Below are positions 43,626 through 53,642 of a stretch of 64,000 nt of DNA, piece after piece (the stretch's first letter is position 1; each line of letters opens with the position of its first letter). The DNA is from Muribaculaceae bacterium (GTDB lineage: Bacteria; Bacteroidota; Bacteroidia; Bacteroidales; Muribaculaceae). The notes beneath the pieces are model-generated. The model saw only the letters and a program-made list of their open reading frames with translations. It had not been told where the DNA came from and did no database searches. The DNA lies in assembly GCA_017436845.1 (NCBI GenBank), contig JAFSCJ010000003.1, positions 124,001 through 188,000 on the forward strand, written 5' to 3'. The position numbers and the translations under genes were made by a program.

Positions 43626-45923
43626 TTATTTGTCGAGGTTTTCAGAACAGCCGACTTTGCTGAGTACTGCAGCATCAAGGACAGCCATTGTTGTGAGATT
43701 GATAATATCTCGAACAGGAGAATCGACGCTGATGAAGTGTACCGGCTTGTTCAACCCGATTTGGATTGGTCCGATAGCTTCGCCAAGTCCCATTTCAAGC
43801 ATCATGCGATAAGCTGTCTTAGCTGCGCTTAGATTAGGGAAAATCAACGTGTTAACATCTTTTCCATTCAGTTTATTGAATGGATAGGCCTTGTCTCTTA
43901 GCTCTTTGTTGAGTGCATAATGTACTTGCATTTCACCCTCAATTGGTAATTCGGGGAATTGTTCTTGCATTTTGGCAACAACATTATGAGCCATGCGACT
44001 TTCGTTATCTGTATTAGAACCGAAATTACTGAAAGAAAGCATAGCCATTATAGGCTCGTGGGCATAGTATTCAACGGCATATTTAGCCAAGCGAGCTATG
44101 TCATAAAGAGTTTCTTCATCTTTAACGTCGTTGATTGTTGTGTCGGCAAGGAAATATGTTCCACGCTTAGTGTTCATGATGTGCATTGTTGCAAAATGAT
44201 TGTAGCATGGGCGTATTCCTACAACCTCTTTAGCAATGTCCCCGGTGTTGTGGCTACCTGAATAAGTTCCGGCTATAATGGCATCGGCTTCTCCTGTTTC
44301 AACCATCATCATGCCAAAGTAGTTGCGGTCAAACATCTTTTCAAGAGCTTCAGGATAGGTAACCCCATTGCGTTGATGCTTTTCTGCAAATTTGGTTGCA
44401 TATTTATTGCGACGATCAGCTTCGCGGTCATGACGTAGGTTTACAATTTCCATACCCTCAATGCTGATACCAAGACGTATTGCACGTTTTTGTATCATCT
44501 CTTCGTTGCCAAGTAGTACAGGGATACAGATGCCTTCGTTGGCAGCTGAAACAGCAGCACGAAGCATGTTGTCAGTGTTTGCTTCAGAGAATACGACGCG
44601 TTTAGGATTGCGCTTAGCTTCTTCGGTAAAGCGACGCATGAGTTTGTTGTCGCTACCCATCAAGTGACGAAGTTTATCGTTGTATGCTTCCCAATCTGTT
44701 ATAGGGCGAAGAGCAACTCCTGATTCCATTGCTCCACGAGCTACAGCAGGTGCAACAGTTGTAATCAAACGTGGATCAAGGGGTTTAGGTAATATATAGT
44801 CAGGACCAAATTTGAGGTCTGTCATATTATAGGCTGCATTTACGACTGACGGAACAGGCTGTTTTGCGAGTTCAGCAATAGCGCGAACGGCAGAAAGTTT
44901 CATTGCTTCGTTGATTGCTGTAGCTCCACAGTCAAGAGCTCCACGAAAGATATAGGGGAATCCCAATACATTGTTGATTTGGTTGGGATAGTCAGAGCGT
45001 CCGGTAGCAAAAATCAAGTCGGGACGAGAGGCGATAGCTTTGTCATAGGCAATTTCAGGATCAGGATTTGCAAGGGCAAATACGATAGGATTTTTTGCCA
45101 TCGATTGTACCATTTCAGGAGTAACCACATCTTTAACTGATAGTCCTAAGAATACATCGGCATCTTTCATCGCTTCTTCAAGAGTGTTGATGTCTCGATC
45201 AGTTGCAAATTCTTGCTTTTGCTTGTTTAGGTCGGTGCGTTTTTTGTTGAGAACCCCTTTGCTATCGCACATTACAATATTTTCAGGTTTGATGCCTAAT
45301 GCAATATAAAGTCGTGTGCAAGAAACAGCTGCTGCGCCTGCTCCGTTTACAACAAGACGAGCTTCTTCAATTTTTTTGCTTTGGATTTCAAGGGCGTTCA
45401 AAAGTCCGGCGGCTGAGATTATGGCAGTACCATGTTGGTCGTCATGCATTACCGGAATATCACATTCATCTTTTAGTCTGTTTTCTATTTCAAAACATTC
45501 AGGAGCTTTAATATCCTCAAGGTTTATTCCTCCAAATGTTGGTGCAATAGCTTTTACTATTTGGATGAATTTTTCAGGATCTTTTTCGTTTACCTCAATG
45601 TCAAAACAATCTATACCTGCAAAAATTTTAAATAATAGAGCTTTTCCTTCCATTACAGGTTTACCTGCCATTGCCCCTATATCACCAAGTCCAAGAACGG
45701 CAGTTCCGTTAGAAATTACAGCAACGAGATTGCCTTTATTGGTGTATTTATAGGCATCATGTGGATTTTGTTCTATTTCAAGACATGGGTATGCTACGCC
45801 GGGAGAGTAAGCTAATGCAAGGTCGTTTTGAGACGAATAAGGTTTAGTTGGGATAACCTCGGTTTTGCCCGGTTTACCTTCAAAGTGGTAATCCAGAGCC
45901 ATTTCTTTTGTAACTTTTGGCAT
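43626..45923 (-). CDS. maeB: NADP-dependent malic enzyme with phosphotransacetylase-like domain
   Basis: This is a 765-aa protein. The N-terminal malic domain (about 1-430) has YSPGVAYPC, ISNGTAVLGLGDIGA, HDDQHGTA and the nucleotide loop VVNGAGAAAVSC. The C-terminal ~325 residues (from NPKRVVFSEAN) match phosphate acetyltransferase, ending near the hydrophobic TTMAVLDAAV. This is the MaeB layout; the PTA part usually regulates and does not catalyse. It turns malate to pyruvate and CO2 with NADPH. A -7 box TACATTTG (46008-46001, minus) lies about 80 bases upstream, without a clear -33 TTG. Confidence 0.95.
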   Translation of the reverse strand: MPKVTKEMALDYHFEGKPGKTEVIPTKPYSSQNDLALAYSPGVAYPCLEIEQNPHDAYKYTNKGNLVAVISNGTAVLGLGDIGAMAGKPVMEGKALLFKIFAGIDCFDIEVNEKDPEKFIQIVKAIAPTFGGINLEDIKAPECFEIENRLKDECDIPVMHDDQHGTAIISAAGLLNALEIQSKKIEEARLVVNGAGAAAVSCTRLYIALGIKPENIVMCDSKGVLNKKRTDLNKQKQEFATDRDINTLEEAMKDADVFLGLSVKDVVTPEMVQSMAKNPIVFALANPDPEIAYDKAIASRPDLIFATGRSDYPNQINNVLGFPYIFRGALDCGATAINEAMKLSAVRAIAELAKQPVPSVVNAAYNMTDLKFGPDYILPKPLDPRLITTVAPAVARGAMESGVALRPITDWEAYNDKLRHLMGSDNKLMRRFTEEAKRNPKRVVFSEANTDNMLRAAVSAANEGICIPVLLGNEEMIQKRAIRLGISIEGMEIVNLRHDREADRRNKYATKFAEKHQRNGVTYPEALEKMFDRNYFGMMMVETGEADAIIAGTYSGSHNTGDIAKEVVGIRPCYNHFATMHIMNTKRGTYFLADTTINDVKDEETLYDIARLAKYAVEYYAHEPIMAMLSFSNFGSNTDNESRMAHNVVAKMQEQFPELPIEGEMQVHYALNKELRDKAYPFNKLNGKDVNTLIFPNLSAAKTAYRMMLEMGLGEAIGPIQIGLNKPVHFISVDSPVRDIINLTTMAVLDAAVLSKVGCSENLDK

Positions 45924-46201
45924 AATTGTTTTTCTTAGAATCTTGTACTATATCAAGAACAATAAACATTGCGTTATTGTTGCTTTTGGAAAATTAGGTG
46001 CAAATGTAATAATTATAAATTTATTTTGCGTTATGCTTTTGTGAAATATTTTGATAAAATGATGCTTTTTTGTGCTAAATTTTACGAAATGGAGATTGGA
46101 ACTTAATTAAACATTGCAAATTGTTAGTTTTCTGTTGTAAAAGATTGGTCGCATAACTGAAAAATATTAGGCAAATAGTGATTAAAACAAATAAATCATT
46201 G

Positions 46202-46209
46202 TATTTTTG
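46202..46209 (+). promoter_or_regulatory. -7 box of the ilvA promoter
   Basis: TATTTTTG fits TAnnTTTG, with GTG 21 bases upstream as a weak -33. Transcription would start near 46216, twelve bases before the ATG at 46228. This excludes the upstream in-frame TTG at 46207 as a start codon. Confidence 0.6.
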
Positions 46210-46227
46210 TGCCAAAATAATTACACC

Positions 46228-47424
46228 ATGCTTGAGTTAAGTGAAATATATCGTGCGGCTCATGTGTTGAAATCAGTAGCCCGACACACAGATTTGATTG
46301 CATCGCCTAAAATCAATCCATTAGGTCAGATATATCTTAAACCAGAAAATTTACAATACACCGGCTCTTTCAAGTTGAGAGGAGCCTATTATATGATTTC
46401 TCAGCTGTCTGATGAGGAAAAATCTAAAGGCGTTATCGCTTGCTCAGCCGGAAATCATGCTCAAGGTGTGGCATTAGGAGCCACTCGCAATGGTATTAAA
46501 TCACTTATTTGTCTTCCGGCAGGGGCTCCTATCTCTAAGGTTGAAGCGACAAAAGGTTATGGAGCTGAAGTGTGTTTAGTGCCCGGAGTGTACGATGATG
46601 CTTATAAGAAAGCTTTGGAGCTACAAGCAGAACATGGATATACGCTCATTCATCCATTTGACCATCCACAAGTGATTGCCGGACAAGGAACTATAGGACT
46701 TGAGATATTGGATGATATGCCGGATGTAGATGCAGTGGTTGTTCCAATTGGTGGAGGTGGACTAATATCGGGAGTTGCTTATGCAATAAAGTCATTAAAA
46801 CCTAATGTTAAAATTTATGGCGTGCAAGCAGAAGGAGCTCCGAGTATGGTAAAATCGCTTGAAAGTGGACACATCCTTCGCCTTTCTGATGTTTCAACTA
46901 TTGCCGATGGTATTGCTGTTAAGGAACCGGGGGTAAATACATTTGATATATGTCAAAAGTATGTAGATGAGGTGGTTACAGTTTCTGAAGATGAGATAGC
47001 TGCGGCTATATTAGCCTTGATAGAACAGCAAAAACTTGTGGCAGAAGGAGCAGGGGCTGTATCGGTCGCAGCTGCAATGTTCGATAAAATTCCTATTGAG
47101 GGAAAAAAGGTTGTGTGTGTCGTTTCAGGAGGAAATATAGATGTAAATTTCTTGAATAGAGTAATTACTCGAGGCTTGACAAAAAGTGGACGAAATTGCT
47201 CGTTTACCATCAAACTATATGACAAGCCTGGGCAATTGTCGGCTGTATGTAGTATCATTGCTCGTCTTGGAGGAAATATCATATCGGTAAATCATGAACG
47301 AACAAATGCTGGCACGCATATCGCAGGATGTACTATCAGAGTTACATTGGAAACTCGCAATGTGGATCACATCGCTACGATTTTGGCTGGATTGACCGAT
47401 GCCGGTTATGAGGTGATTGATTAG
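46228..47424 (+). CDS. ilvA: threonine ammonia-lyase (threonine deaminase)
   Basis: This 398-aa PLP enzyme turns threonine into 2-oxobutanoate, the first step to isoleucine. It has the PLP-lysine motif TGSFKLRGAYYM (about 42-53), AGNHAQGVALGA, the phosphate-binding glycine loop VVPIGGGGLISG and a C-terminal ACT-like domain (FTIKLYDKPGQLSAVCSII, about 330-398), the short single-ACT type rather than the two-domain type. I chose the ATG at 46228 because the earlier in-frame start lies inside the promoter box. Confidence 0.93.
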   Translation: MLELSEIYRAAHVLKSVARHTDLIASPKINPLGQIYLKPENLQYTGSFKLRGAYYMISQLSDEEKSKGVIACSAGNHAQGVALGATRNGIKSLICLPAGAPISKVEATKGYGAEVCLVPGVYDDAYKKALELQAEHGYTLIHPFDHPQVIAGQGTIGLEILDDMPDVDAVVVPIGGGGLISGVAYAIKSLKPNVKIYGVQAEGAPSMVKSLESGHILRLSDVSTIADGIAVKEPGVNTFDICQKYVDEVVTVSEDEIAAAILALIEQQKLVAEGAGAVSVAAAMFDKIPIEGKKVVCVVSGGNIDVNFLNRVITRGLTKSGRNCSFTIKLYDKPGQLSAVCSIIARLGGNIISVNHERTNAGTHIAGCTIRVTLETRNVDHIATILAGLTDAGYEVID

Positions 47425-47469
47425 CATAATTTCTATTTTAGTTATTGTTTAGTGGGATAAATTGCTTGT

Positions 47470-47500
47470 ATTTCGCCTAAAGGTGGAATATGTTGTCTTT
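47470..47500 (+). terminator. probable terminator after ilvA
   Basis: ATTTCGCC (47470-47477) pairs with GGTGGAAT (47482-47489) including two G-T pairs, 4-base loop, followed by a T-run from 47495. It is a weaker stem than others in the window. Confidence 0.4.
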
Positions 47501-47548
47501 TTTTGCTTTTTTAAATAATGTAGATTATTTAGAAAGAGTAATAAATTG

Positions 47549-47556
47549 TAAATTTG
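47549..47556 (+). promoter_or_regulatory. -7 box of the efflux operon promoter
   Basis: TAAATTTG fits TAnnTTTG; no good -33 TTG at the usual distance. The expected start near 47563 leaves a 45-base AT-rich leader before the TolC-like gene. Confidence 0.5.
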
Positions 47557-47607
47557 TACCTCGTTTTTTTACGAAAAATAAAATAACAATTATTCTTAAT
47601 ATAATTT

Positions 47608-49062
47608 ATGAGATATCAGTCTTTTAAAGCAATGATTTTGGCTTTAGCGATTGCGTCTCCGGTAAGTGTGTTTTCCCAGGAGACAATTTTGTCTGACACT
47701 CTTGCTTTGTCGCTGGATAAATGTATCGCTATTGCATTAAATGAAAACCCAACCATTAAGGTTGCAGACATGGAAATTAAACGTGTCGATTATTCAAAGA
47801 AAGAAATCATAGGTCAACTACTACCTACGATTAGTTTTGATGCATCATATAATCGCACTCTGAAAAAACAGGTTGCCTATATGAATATGGATGCATTTAA
47901 AGGTTTAGGTAGTTTGGGAGGTGGCTCTTCTTCAGAAGAAGGAGCAACCGATGAGTCGGCAACAGAATCAGCAACAAGCAAAAGTAGTGGTGGCGGTATC
48001 AAAATGGGATTGGATAACTCATATTCCTATGGTTTTTCTGCGTCAATGCCTCTGATTGCACCGCAATTATGGAAATCATTGAGTCTTAGCAATACTCAAA
48101 TTCTTCAAAATGTAGAATCGGCTCGTAAGTCTCGTTTATCATTGATAAGTCAAGTGAAGAATGCCTATTATGCATTGTTGCTTGCCGAAGATTCCTATAA
48201 TGTGATTCTTGAAAGCTATGAAAATGCCAAGTTTAATCATGAGGTATATCAAAAGAAATATCAAGTGGGGGCTGCTTCGGAATATGATGTGTTACGTTCT
48301 TCTGTTGCTATGAAAAATGTTGAGCCGGAACTCGCTCAAGCTGAAATAGCAATAAAACAAGCCCGCTTGCAACTTGAAATCTTGATGGGAGTGGATGTAA
48401 CAATCCCTATTAAAACAACTACAAAACTTGCCGATTATGAAAATACAATGTATGACAATACATTGTCGTTAAGTCGATCAATTGTTGATAACAGCGATTT
48501 ACGTATGTTGGATATTCAGACAAAGACATTGAAAGATGCATTGTCGGTACAGAAAATGTCATTGTTGCCAACACTTGCTCTTGTTGCAAATTATAATTGG
48601 ACATCGTCAACAAATGGCACTCCGTTTAAAGATATGATATGGAATCCCTATTCTGTAGTGGGAGTAACCTTGTCAATCCCCATATTCCAAGGTGGACAAC
48701 GCTACTCTCGCATCAAGCAAGCTTCTATACAAGTTCAAGAAATGAAATGGCAACGTGAAAATCTTGAACGTACATTAAATATGCAGGTGGATGTTGCGAT
48801 AGACAATATCCAGATGAATGTTAAGCAAATAGCATCAAATTCTGAAAGTGTTGCACAAGCTGATAAGGCTCACTCAATAATGGAGAAGAGCTTTGAAATT
48901 GGTGCGGCATCTTATCTTGATTTGAGAGATTCTGAACTCGCACTCACTCGCGCTCGACTTGCTTACTATCAATCAATATATAATTATCTCGTGGCAAACA
49001 GCAATCTCGAATTGCTATTGGGAAATGCCGATATTGAGAAATATTCAAATTTGAACGAATAA
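47608..49062 (+). CDS. TolC-family outer-membrane efflux channel
   Basis: This is a 484-aa protein with a signal peptide (about 1-24, ending VFSQE). Two OEP repeats are seen (LSLDKCIAIALNENPTIKVAD at about 30-50; LSRSIVDNSDLRMLDIQ at about 285-301). Long helical stretches (AYYALLLAEDSYNVIL and the C-terminal SALTRARLAYYQSIYNYL-like helix) build the periplasmic tunnel. A Gly/Ser/Glu/Thr-rich insert (about 108-130) lies in the first half, probably an exposed loop. It is the first gene of a tripartite pump operon, 23 bp before the adaptor gene. Confidence 0.93.
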   Translation: MRYQSFKAMILALAIASPVSVFSQETILSDTLALSLDKCIAIALNENPTIKVADMEIKRVDYSKKEIIGQLLPTISFDASYNRTLKKQVAYMNMDAFKGLGSLGGGSSSEEGATDESATESATSKSSGGGIKMGLDNSYSYGFSASMPLIAPQLWKSLSLSNTQILQNVESARKSRLSLISQVKNAYYALLLAEDSYNVILESYENAKFNHEVYQKKYQVGAASEYDVLRSSVAMKNVEPELAQAEIAIKQARLQLEILMGVDVTIPIKTTTKLADYENTMYDNTLSLSRSIVDNSDLRMLDIQTKTLKDALSVQKMSLLPTLALVANYNWTSSTNGTPFKDMIWNPYSVVGVTLSIPIFQGGQRYSRIKQASIQVQEMKWQRENLERTLNMQVDVAIDNIQMNVKQIASNSESVAQADKAHSIMEKSFEIGAASYLDLRDSELALTRARLAYYQSIYNYLVANSNLELLLGNADIEKYSNLNE

Positions 49063-49084
49063 AAATTAAAAGAACAATTATATC

Positions 49085-50116
49085 ATGCACACAAAGAAAA
49101 CTATCATCAGAACATTTTCATCGATGTGTTTTGCTGTAGCTCTCGTAGCATGCGGCTCAGGTGAAAAAGAAGCAGCCACAACTGCTGTTGTGGAAGAACT
49201 TCCCAAAGTAGAAATCCAGAAAGTATATTCTCAAGATGTTAATCAGATTGCTGAATACACTGCAACAGTAGAAGCCTATAAGACAAATAATATAACAACA
49301 TCTACCCCTAACCGCATTAAAGATATTCTTGTAGATGTCGGCTATAAGGTGTCGAAAGGTCAAAAAGTAGTTGTCCTTGACAATGTGAATATAGAGCAAT
49401 TAAAAGTGCGTCTTGATAATACCGAACGTGAGTACAATCGTGCAGTTGAATTATTGAACATTGGAGGAGGAACGCAACAAGCTGTTGATCAATTAAAAAC
49501 AGAACTTGACGCCGCTCGTCGCCAATACGAAAACATGGTGGAAAATACCGTACTTGTTTCGCCTATAAATGGTGTTGTAACAGCTCGCAACTATGATCCC
49601 GGAGATATGACCGGCGGAGATCCTATATTGACTATCGAACAATTACGCCCTGTAAAAGTGCTTGTAAATGTATCTGAAGGAGAATTTACTAAAGTACGCA
49701 AAGGAATGAAGGTTGATATCAAACTTGATGTATATGGTGATGAAGTATTTACAGGAACAGTTTCGTTGATTCACCCAACAATCGATCCTGAAACTCGCAC
49801 ATTTACAGTTGAAATTGATATCATGAATAATGACGAGCGTGTTCGCCCCGGTATGTTTGCTCGAGTAATTATGAACTTTGGAACATCAAATCGTGTCGTT
49901 GTTCCTGATCGCGCTATTGTTAAACAAACAGGCTCCGGTGACAAATATGTATATGTTTATAAAGATGGTAAAGTGTCATTTGATAAGGTTGAACTCGGAC
50001 AACGCCTTGATAATGCCTATGAAGTAATTTCAGGTGTTGAAAGTGGAGCTGATGTTGTAATCAATGGACAATCTCGTCTCGCAAATGGTGTTGAGGTTGA
50101 GCTAATAAAGAAATAA
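49085..50116 (+). CDS. RND efflux periplasmic adaptor (membrane fusion) lipoprotein
   Basis: This 343-aa protein has a lipoprotein signal (VAC, C23). The order is barrel-sandwich strands (NNITTSTPNRIKDILVDVGYKVSKGQ), a coiled-coil hairpin (about 105-155), the second sandwich half (NTVLVSPINGVVTARNYDPGDM), a beta-barrel (about 195-265) and a membrane-proximal domain. It links the TolC-like channel with the RND pump encoded next. Confidence 0.94.
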   Translation: MHTKKTIIRTFSSMCFAVALVACGSGEKEAATTAVVEELPKVEIQKVYSQDVNQIAEYTATVEAYKTNNITTSTPNRIKDILVDVGYKVSKGQKVVVLDNVNIEQLKVRLDNTEREYNRAVELLNIGGGTQQAVDQLKTELDAARRQYENMVENTVLVSPINGVVTARNYDPGDMTGGDPILTIEQLRPVKVLVNVSEGEFTKVRKGMKVDIKLDVYGDEVFTGTVSLIHPTIDPETRTFTVEIDIMNNDERVRPGMFARVIMNFGTSNRVVVPDRAIVKQTGSGDKYVYVYKDGKVSFDKVELGQRLDNAYEVISGVESGADVVINGQSRLANGVEVELIKK

Positions 50117-50151
50117 TTATTATTCAATAACAAGAAAACAATAATTAAAAT

Positions 50152-53100
50152 ATGAGTATATATTCAAGTGCGGTAAAACGCCCTATCATGACCACGTTGT
50201 GTTTCGTGGCAGTAACGATTATGGGGCTTTTCTCGCTATCAAGATTGCCTATTGACTTGTTGCCTGATATAGAGACTAATACTATATTGGTAATGACAAC
50301 ATATGATGGCGCGAGTGCCCAAGATATTGAGCAGAATGTAACACGTCCGCTCGAAAATACATTGAACTCGGTAGAACATCTGAAGCACATCTCATCAAAA
50401 TCGCGCGAAAATATTTCGGTGATAACACTTGAATTTGAATTTGGTTATGATATTGACGTATTGACAAATGATGTGCGTGATAAACTTGATATGATTTCAA
50501 GTTATCTCCCTGATGATGCTCAAACACCCATAATCTTCAAGTTTAGTACAGATATGATTCCTATCATGCTTCTATCTGTTCAAGCAGAGGAAAGTATGCC
50601 AGGACTGTATAAAATTCTTGATGATGCGGTAGCTAATCCATTGGCGCGTGTCGATGGAGTAGGTTCGGTGTCTATATCAGGTGCTCCTAAGCGCGAGATA
50701 CATATTTATGTAGATCCGGTGCGTCTTGAAGCATATAATCTTTCAATTGAGACAATATCATCTTTGATTGCTGCTGAAAACCGTAATATCCCCGGTGGTG
50801 TGTTTGATATTGGCTCTGATACTTATTCATTGCGTGTGCAAGGCGAGTTTGACACACCTGAGCAGATGCGCAATATCGTGGTAGGTTCAAAAGATGGAAA
50901 AAATATCTATCTTCACCAAGTGGCTCGCATTGATGACTCTCTTGAAGAACGTGCACAAAAAACTCATACTGATGGTAAAAAAGGTGCAATGATTATTATC
51001 CAAAAGCAATCAGGAGCTAATTCTGTTGAGATTTCAAATAAAGTGCTTGAAATGCTTCCGGATTTACAAAAACGTTTGCCATCAGATGTTAAACTTGGTA
51101 TGATTGTCGATACATCGGAAAATATCAATAATACAATCGATTCTCTTGTTGAGACTGTGTTGTATGCGTTGTTATTTGTCGTGATTGTGGTGTTCTGTTT
51201 CCTTGGGCGCTGGCGTGCGACAATGATTATTTGTATCACAATACCTATTTCATTGATCGCATCATTCATCTATTTGGCAATGACAGGGACGAGCTTGAAT
51301 ATTATTTCGCTTTCTTCTTTGTCAATATCAATTGGTATGGTTGTAGACGATGCGATTGTGGTACTTGAAAACGTAACAACGCACATTGAACGAGGTAGCG
51401 ATCCCAAGCAGGCGGCTATTCATGGTACAAACGAAGTAGGTATTTCGGTAATTGCATCTACATTGACGCTTATTGCTGTATTCTTCCCATTGACACTTGT
51501 TACAGGTATGACAGGTGTATTGTTCCGTCAACTTGGTTGGATGGTAACAATCATGATGATTATTTCAACGACATGTGCATTGTCATTGACACCAATGCTT
51601 TGTTCTCAATTATTACGTAAAGGGGTTAAACATGGAAAAGTATATACAATATTCTTTACACCAATAAACAAAGCGTTGGATGCCCTTGACCGAGCTTATG
51701 GACGTTCATTGAACTTTGTTGTTACACATAAAATATCATCAATAATTGTGTGTACTGCAATTTTTATTTTGTCTATTTTCTTATTACGTTTTGTGGGAAC
51801 AGAGTTCTTCCCCACACAAGATAATGGACGTCTTGGAGTGTCTCTTGAGTTGCCTATTGGTACTCGAGTAGAGATTGCTGATGAGGTAACAGCACGCTTG
51901 GCAAATGAGTGGCGTGAGAAGTATCCCGAAATCAAGGTTCTGAATTATACAACAGGTCAAGCATCAAGTGATAATACTTTTGCTTCTTTGCAAGATAATG
52001 GCTCGCATATCGTGTCAATGAATATTTCTCTTGTAGACCTTGATGAACGTGAACGTGGTATTACTGAAATTGCTCAATTGATGCGCGAGGATCTTAAAAA
52101 TTATCCTGAATTTAAGAAACAACAAGTAAATGTTGGTGGTAGCCGTGGAGGCGGAATGGGGGGACAATCAACAATCGATTATGAAATTTATGGTTATGAC
52201 TTTGAAGAGACTGACTCAGTTGCTCAACAATTAAAACGTATTCTTCAAGGAATAAAAGGAACTGCTGATATTATAATATCACGCGCTGACTATCAGCCGG
52301 AATATCAAGTGGATTTCGATCGTGAAAAATTGGCAATTTATGGATTGAATTTGCAAACAGCAGCAACATATCTTCGTAATCGCATTAATGGTAGTTTGGC
52401 TTCTCAATATCGTGAAGATGGAGAAGAATATGATATTAAGGTGATGTATGCTCCTGAGCATCGTACATCAATCTCAGATATCGAGAATATACTCATTTAT
52501 AGCCCTTCGGGAAAGGCAGTGCGTGTGAAAGATGTTGGTAAGGTTGTAGAACGTTTCTCTCCTCCGACAATCGAACGAAAAGACCGCGAACGTATTATTA
52601 CCGTATCTACTGTTATTGCAGATGTTCCAATGAGTGAAGTTGTCGCTGCATCACAAGCCGAAATCGATAAAATGGATATTCCTGCCGGTATTAATATTGA
52701 GTTATCAGGTAGCTATGAGGACCAACAAGAGGCCTTTGGCGACTTGTTGATGCTCGGCTTGCTCATTATTATCTTAGTATATATTGTGATGGCAGCTCAG
52801 TTTGAATCTTATGTATATCCTGGTATTATTATGACATCATTGCCATTTGCATTTACCGGTGTATTCTTGTTGTTATTCTTGACAGGGCATAACCTAAATG
52901 TAATGTCAATGATTGGAGCCATCATGTTGATTGGTATCGTAGTTAAGAATGGTATTGTGTTGATTGACTATATTTCGCTTAACCGTGAGCGTGGAATGTC
53001 GATACGTACGGCAGTTGTTAATGGAGGTGAATCTCGTCTTCGTCCTATCATTATGACAGCATTGACAACCATTCTTGGTATGGTGCCTATGGCAATTAGT

Positions 53101-53265
53101 ACAGGGCAAGGAGCAGAAATGTGGCAACCGATGGGCGTCGCCGTTATCGGTGGTTTGACATTCTCAACATTGTTGACATTGTTCTATGTACCTGCAATGT
53201 ATTGCTTGTTTGCGTCTGTAGGTGTTAAACGCACACGCAAAGCATTGCGCAAGGCTAATTCTTAA
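50152..53265 (+). CDS. RND-family efflux pump, inner-membrane permease
   Basis: This 1037-aa AcrB-like proton antiporter has twelve membrane helices in two halves, with two large periplasmic loops. Family signatures include SRLPIDLLPDIETN at the start, SGANSVEISNKV, the first-half GMVVDDAIVVLENV with the proton-relay Asp pair, and ALSLTPMLCSQLL. It is closest in general appearance to the HAE1 (drug) group, as it lacks the metal-site features I would expect of CusA. Substrates are unknown. It is 35 bp after the adaptor and 20 bp before a PII-like gene. Confidence 0.94.
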   Translation: MSIYSSAVKRPIMTTLCFVAVTIMGLFSLSRLPIDLLPDIETNTILVMTTYDGASAQDIEQNVTRPLENTLNSVEHLKHISSKSRENISVITLEFEFGYDIDVLTNDVRDKLDMISSYLPDDAQTPIIFKFSTDMIPIMLLSVQAEESMPGLYKILDDAVANPLARVDGVGSVSISGAPKREIHIYVDPVRLEAYNLSIETISSLIAAENRNIPGGVFDIGSDTYSLRVQGEFDTPEQMRNIVVGSKDGKNIYLHQVARIDDSLEERAQKTHTDGKKGAMIIIQKQSGANSVEISNKVLEMLPDLQKRLPSDVKLGMIVDTSENINNTIDSLVETVLYALLFVVIVVFCFLGRWRATMIICITIPISLIASFIYLAMTGTSLNIISLSSLSISIGMVVDDAIVVLENVTTHIERGSDPKQAAIHGTNEVGISVIASTLTLIAVFFPLTLVTGMTGVLFRQLGWMVTIMMIISTTCALSLTPMLCSQLLRKGVKHGKVYTIFFTPINKALDALDRAYGRSLNFVVTHKISSIIVCTAIFILSIFLLRFVGTEFFPTQDNGRLGVSLELPIGTRVEIADEVTARLANEWREKYPEIKVLNYTTGQASSDNTFASLQDNGSHIVSMNISLVDLDERERGITEIAQLMREDLKNYPEFKKQQVNVGGSRGGGMGGQSTIDYEIYGYDFEETDSVAQQLKRILQGIKGTADIIISRADYQPEYQVDFDREKLAIYGLNLQTAATYLRNRINGSLASQYREDGEEYDIKVMYAPEHRTSISDIENILIYSPSGKAVRVKDVGKVVERFSPPTIERKDRERIITVSTVIADVPMSEVVAASQAEIDKMDIPAGINIELSGSYEDQQEAFGDLLMLGLLIIILVYIVMAAQFESYVYPGIIMTSLPFAFTGVFLLLFLTGHNLNVMSMIGAIMLIGIVVKNGIVLIDYISLNRERGMSIRTAVVNGGESRLRPIIMTALTTILGMVPMAISTGQGAEMWQPMGVAVIGGLTFSTLLTLFYVPAMYCLFASVGVKRTRKALRKANS

Positions 53266-53285
53266 CCCCTAAATTTGAAATTACA

Positions 53286-53579
53286 ATGAAATCTATATTT
53301 ATAGCATTTGACCAAGCCTACTATGAACGCATTGTAGATATGCTTGAAAAAACTAATTGTCGTGGTTTTACTGCATGGCAAGAGGTACAAGGTAGAGGGA
53401 CAAAAAACGGAGAGCCACATTATGGCTCTCACGCATGGCCCTCAATGGCTTCTGCAATTATTACCTTTGTTGAGGATGATCGTGTTGATGTGGTGCTTGA
53501 AAAATTACATCAAATGGATGTTGAAACACCCAAGCTAGGGTTACGTGCATTTGTGTGGAATGTAGAAAAATCAATTTAA
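53286..53579 (+). CDS. PII-like small regulatory protein linked to the efflux pump
   Basis: This 97-aa protein has the PII-like order beta-alpha-beta-beta-alpha-beta: MKSIFIAFDQAYYERIVDML, GFTAWQEVQGRGTKNG (T-loop-like, with GRG), SAIITFVEDDRVDVVLEKL, KLGLRAFVWNV. Known: small PII-like proteins without the classic uridylylation Tyr lie beside transporters, including RND pumps of the heavy-metal group. Inference: it senses a small ligand and adjusts the pump, or its periplasmic partner. It is the last gene of the operon. An AT-rich inverted repeat (53581-53605) follows. Confidence 0.78.
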   Translation: MKSIFIAFDQAYYERIVDMLEKTNCRGFTAWQEVQGRGTKNGEPHYGSHAWPSMASAIITFVEDDRVDVVLEKLHQMDVETPKLGLRAFVWNVEKSI

Positions 53580-53601
53580 TGCAAATTTTTTCTCGAAAAA
53601 T

Positions 53602-53632
53602 TTGCATAGTATCAGAATAAGCAGTACTTTTG
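53602..53632 (+). promoter_or_regulatory. promoter of tRNA-Leu(TAG)
   Basis: TTG (53602-53604), exactly 20 bases, then TACTTTTG (53625-53632). The start is expected near 53639, only a few bases before the mature tRNA. The TTG lies within the 3' arm of the inverted repeat that follows the PII-like gene. Confidence 0.8.
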
Positions 53633-53642
53633 TACTGCAATT

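Noticed and set aside
46207-46227. Upstream TTG start for ilvA
   Set aside because: It lies inside the TATTTTTG promoter box, so it would not be transcribed from that promoter; ATG at 46228 fits the family.
53581-53605. Inverted repeat GCAAATTTTT / AAAAATTTGC as a firm terminator of the efflux operon
   Set aside because: The stem is almost all A-T and lacks a following T-run; it may simply overlap the tRNA promoter's -33 TTG. Left as uncertain.
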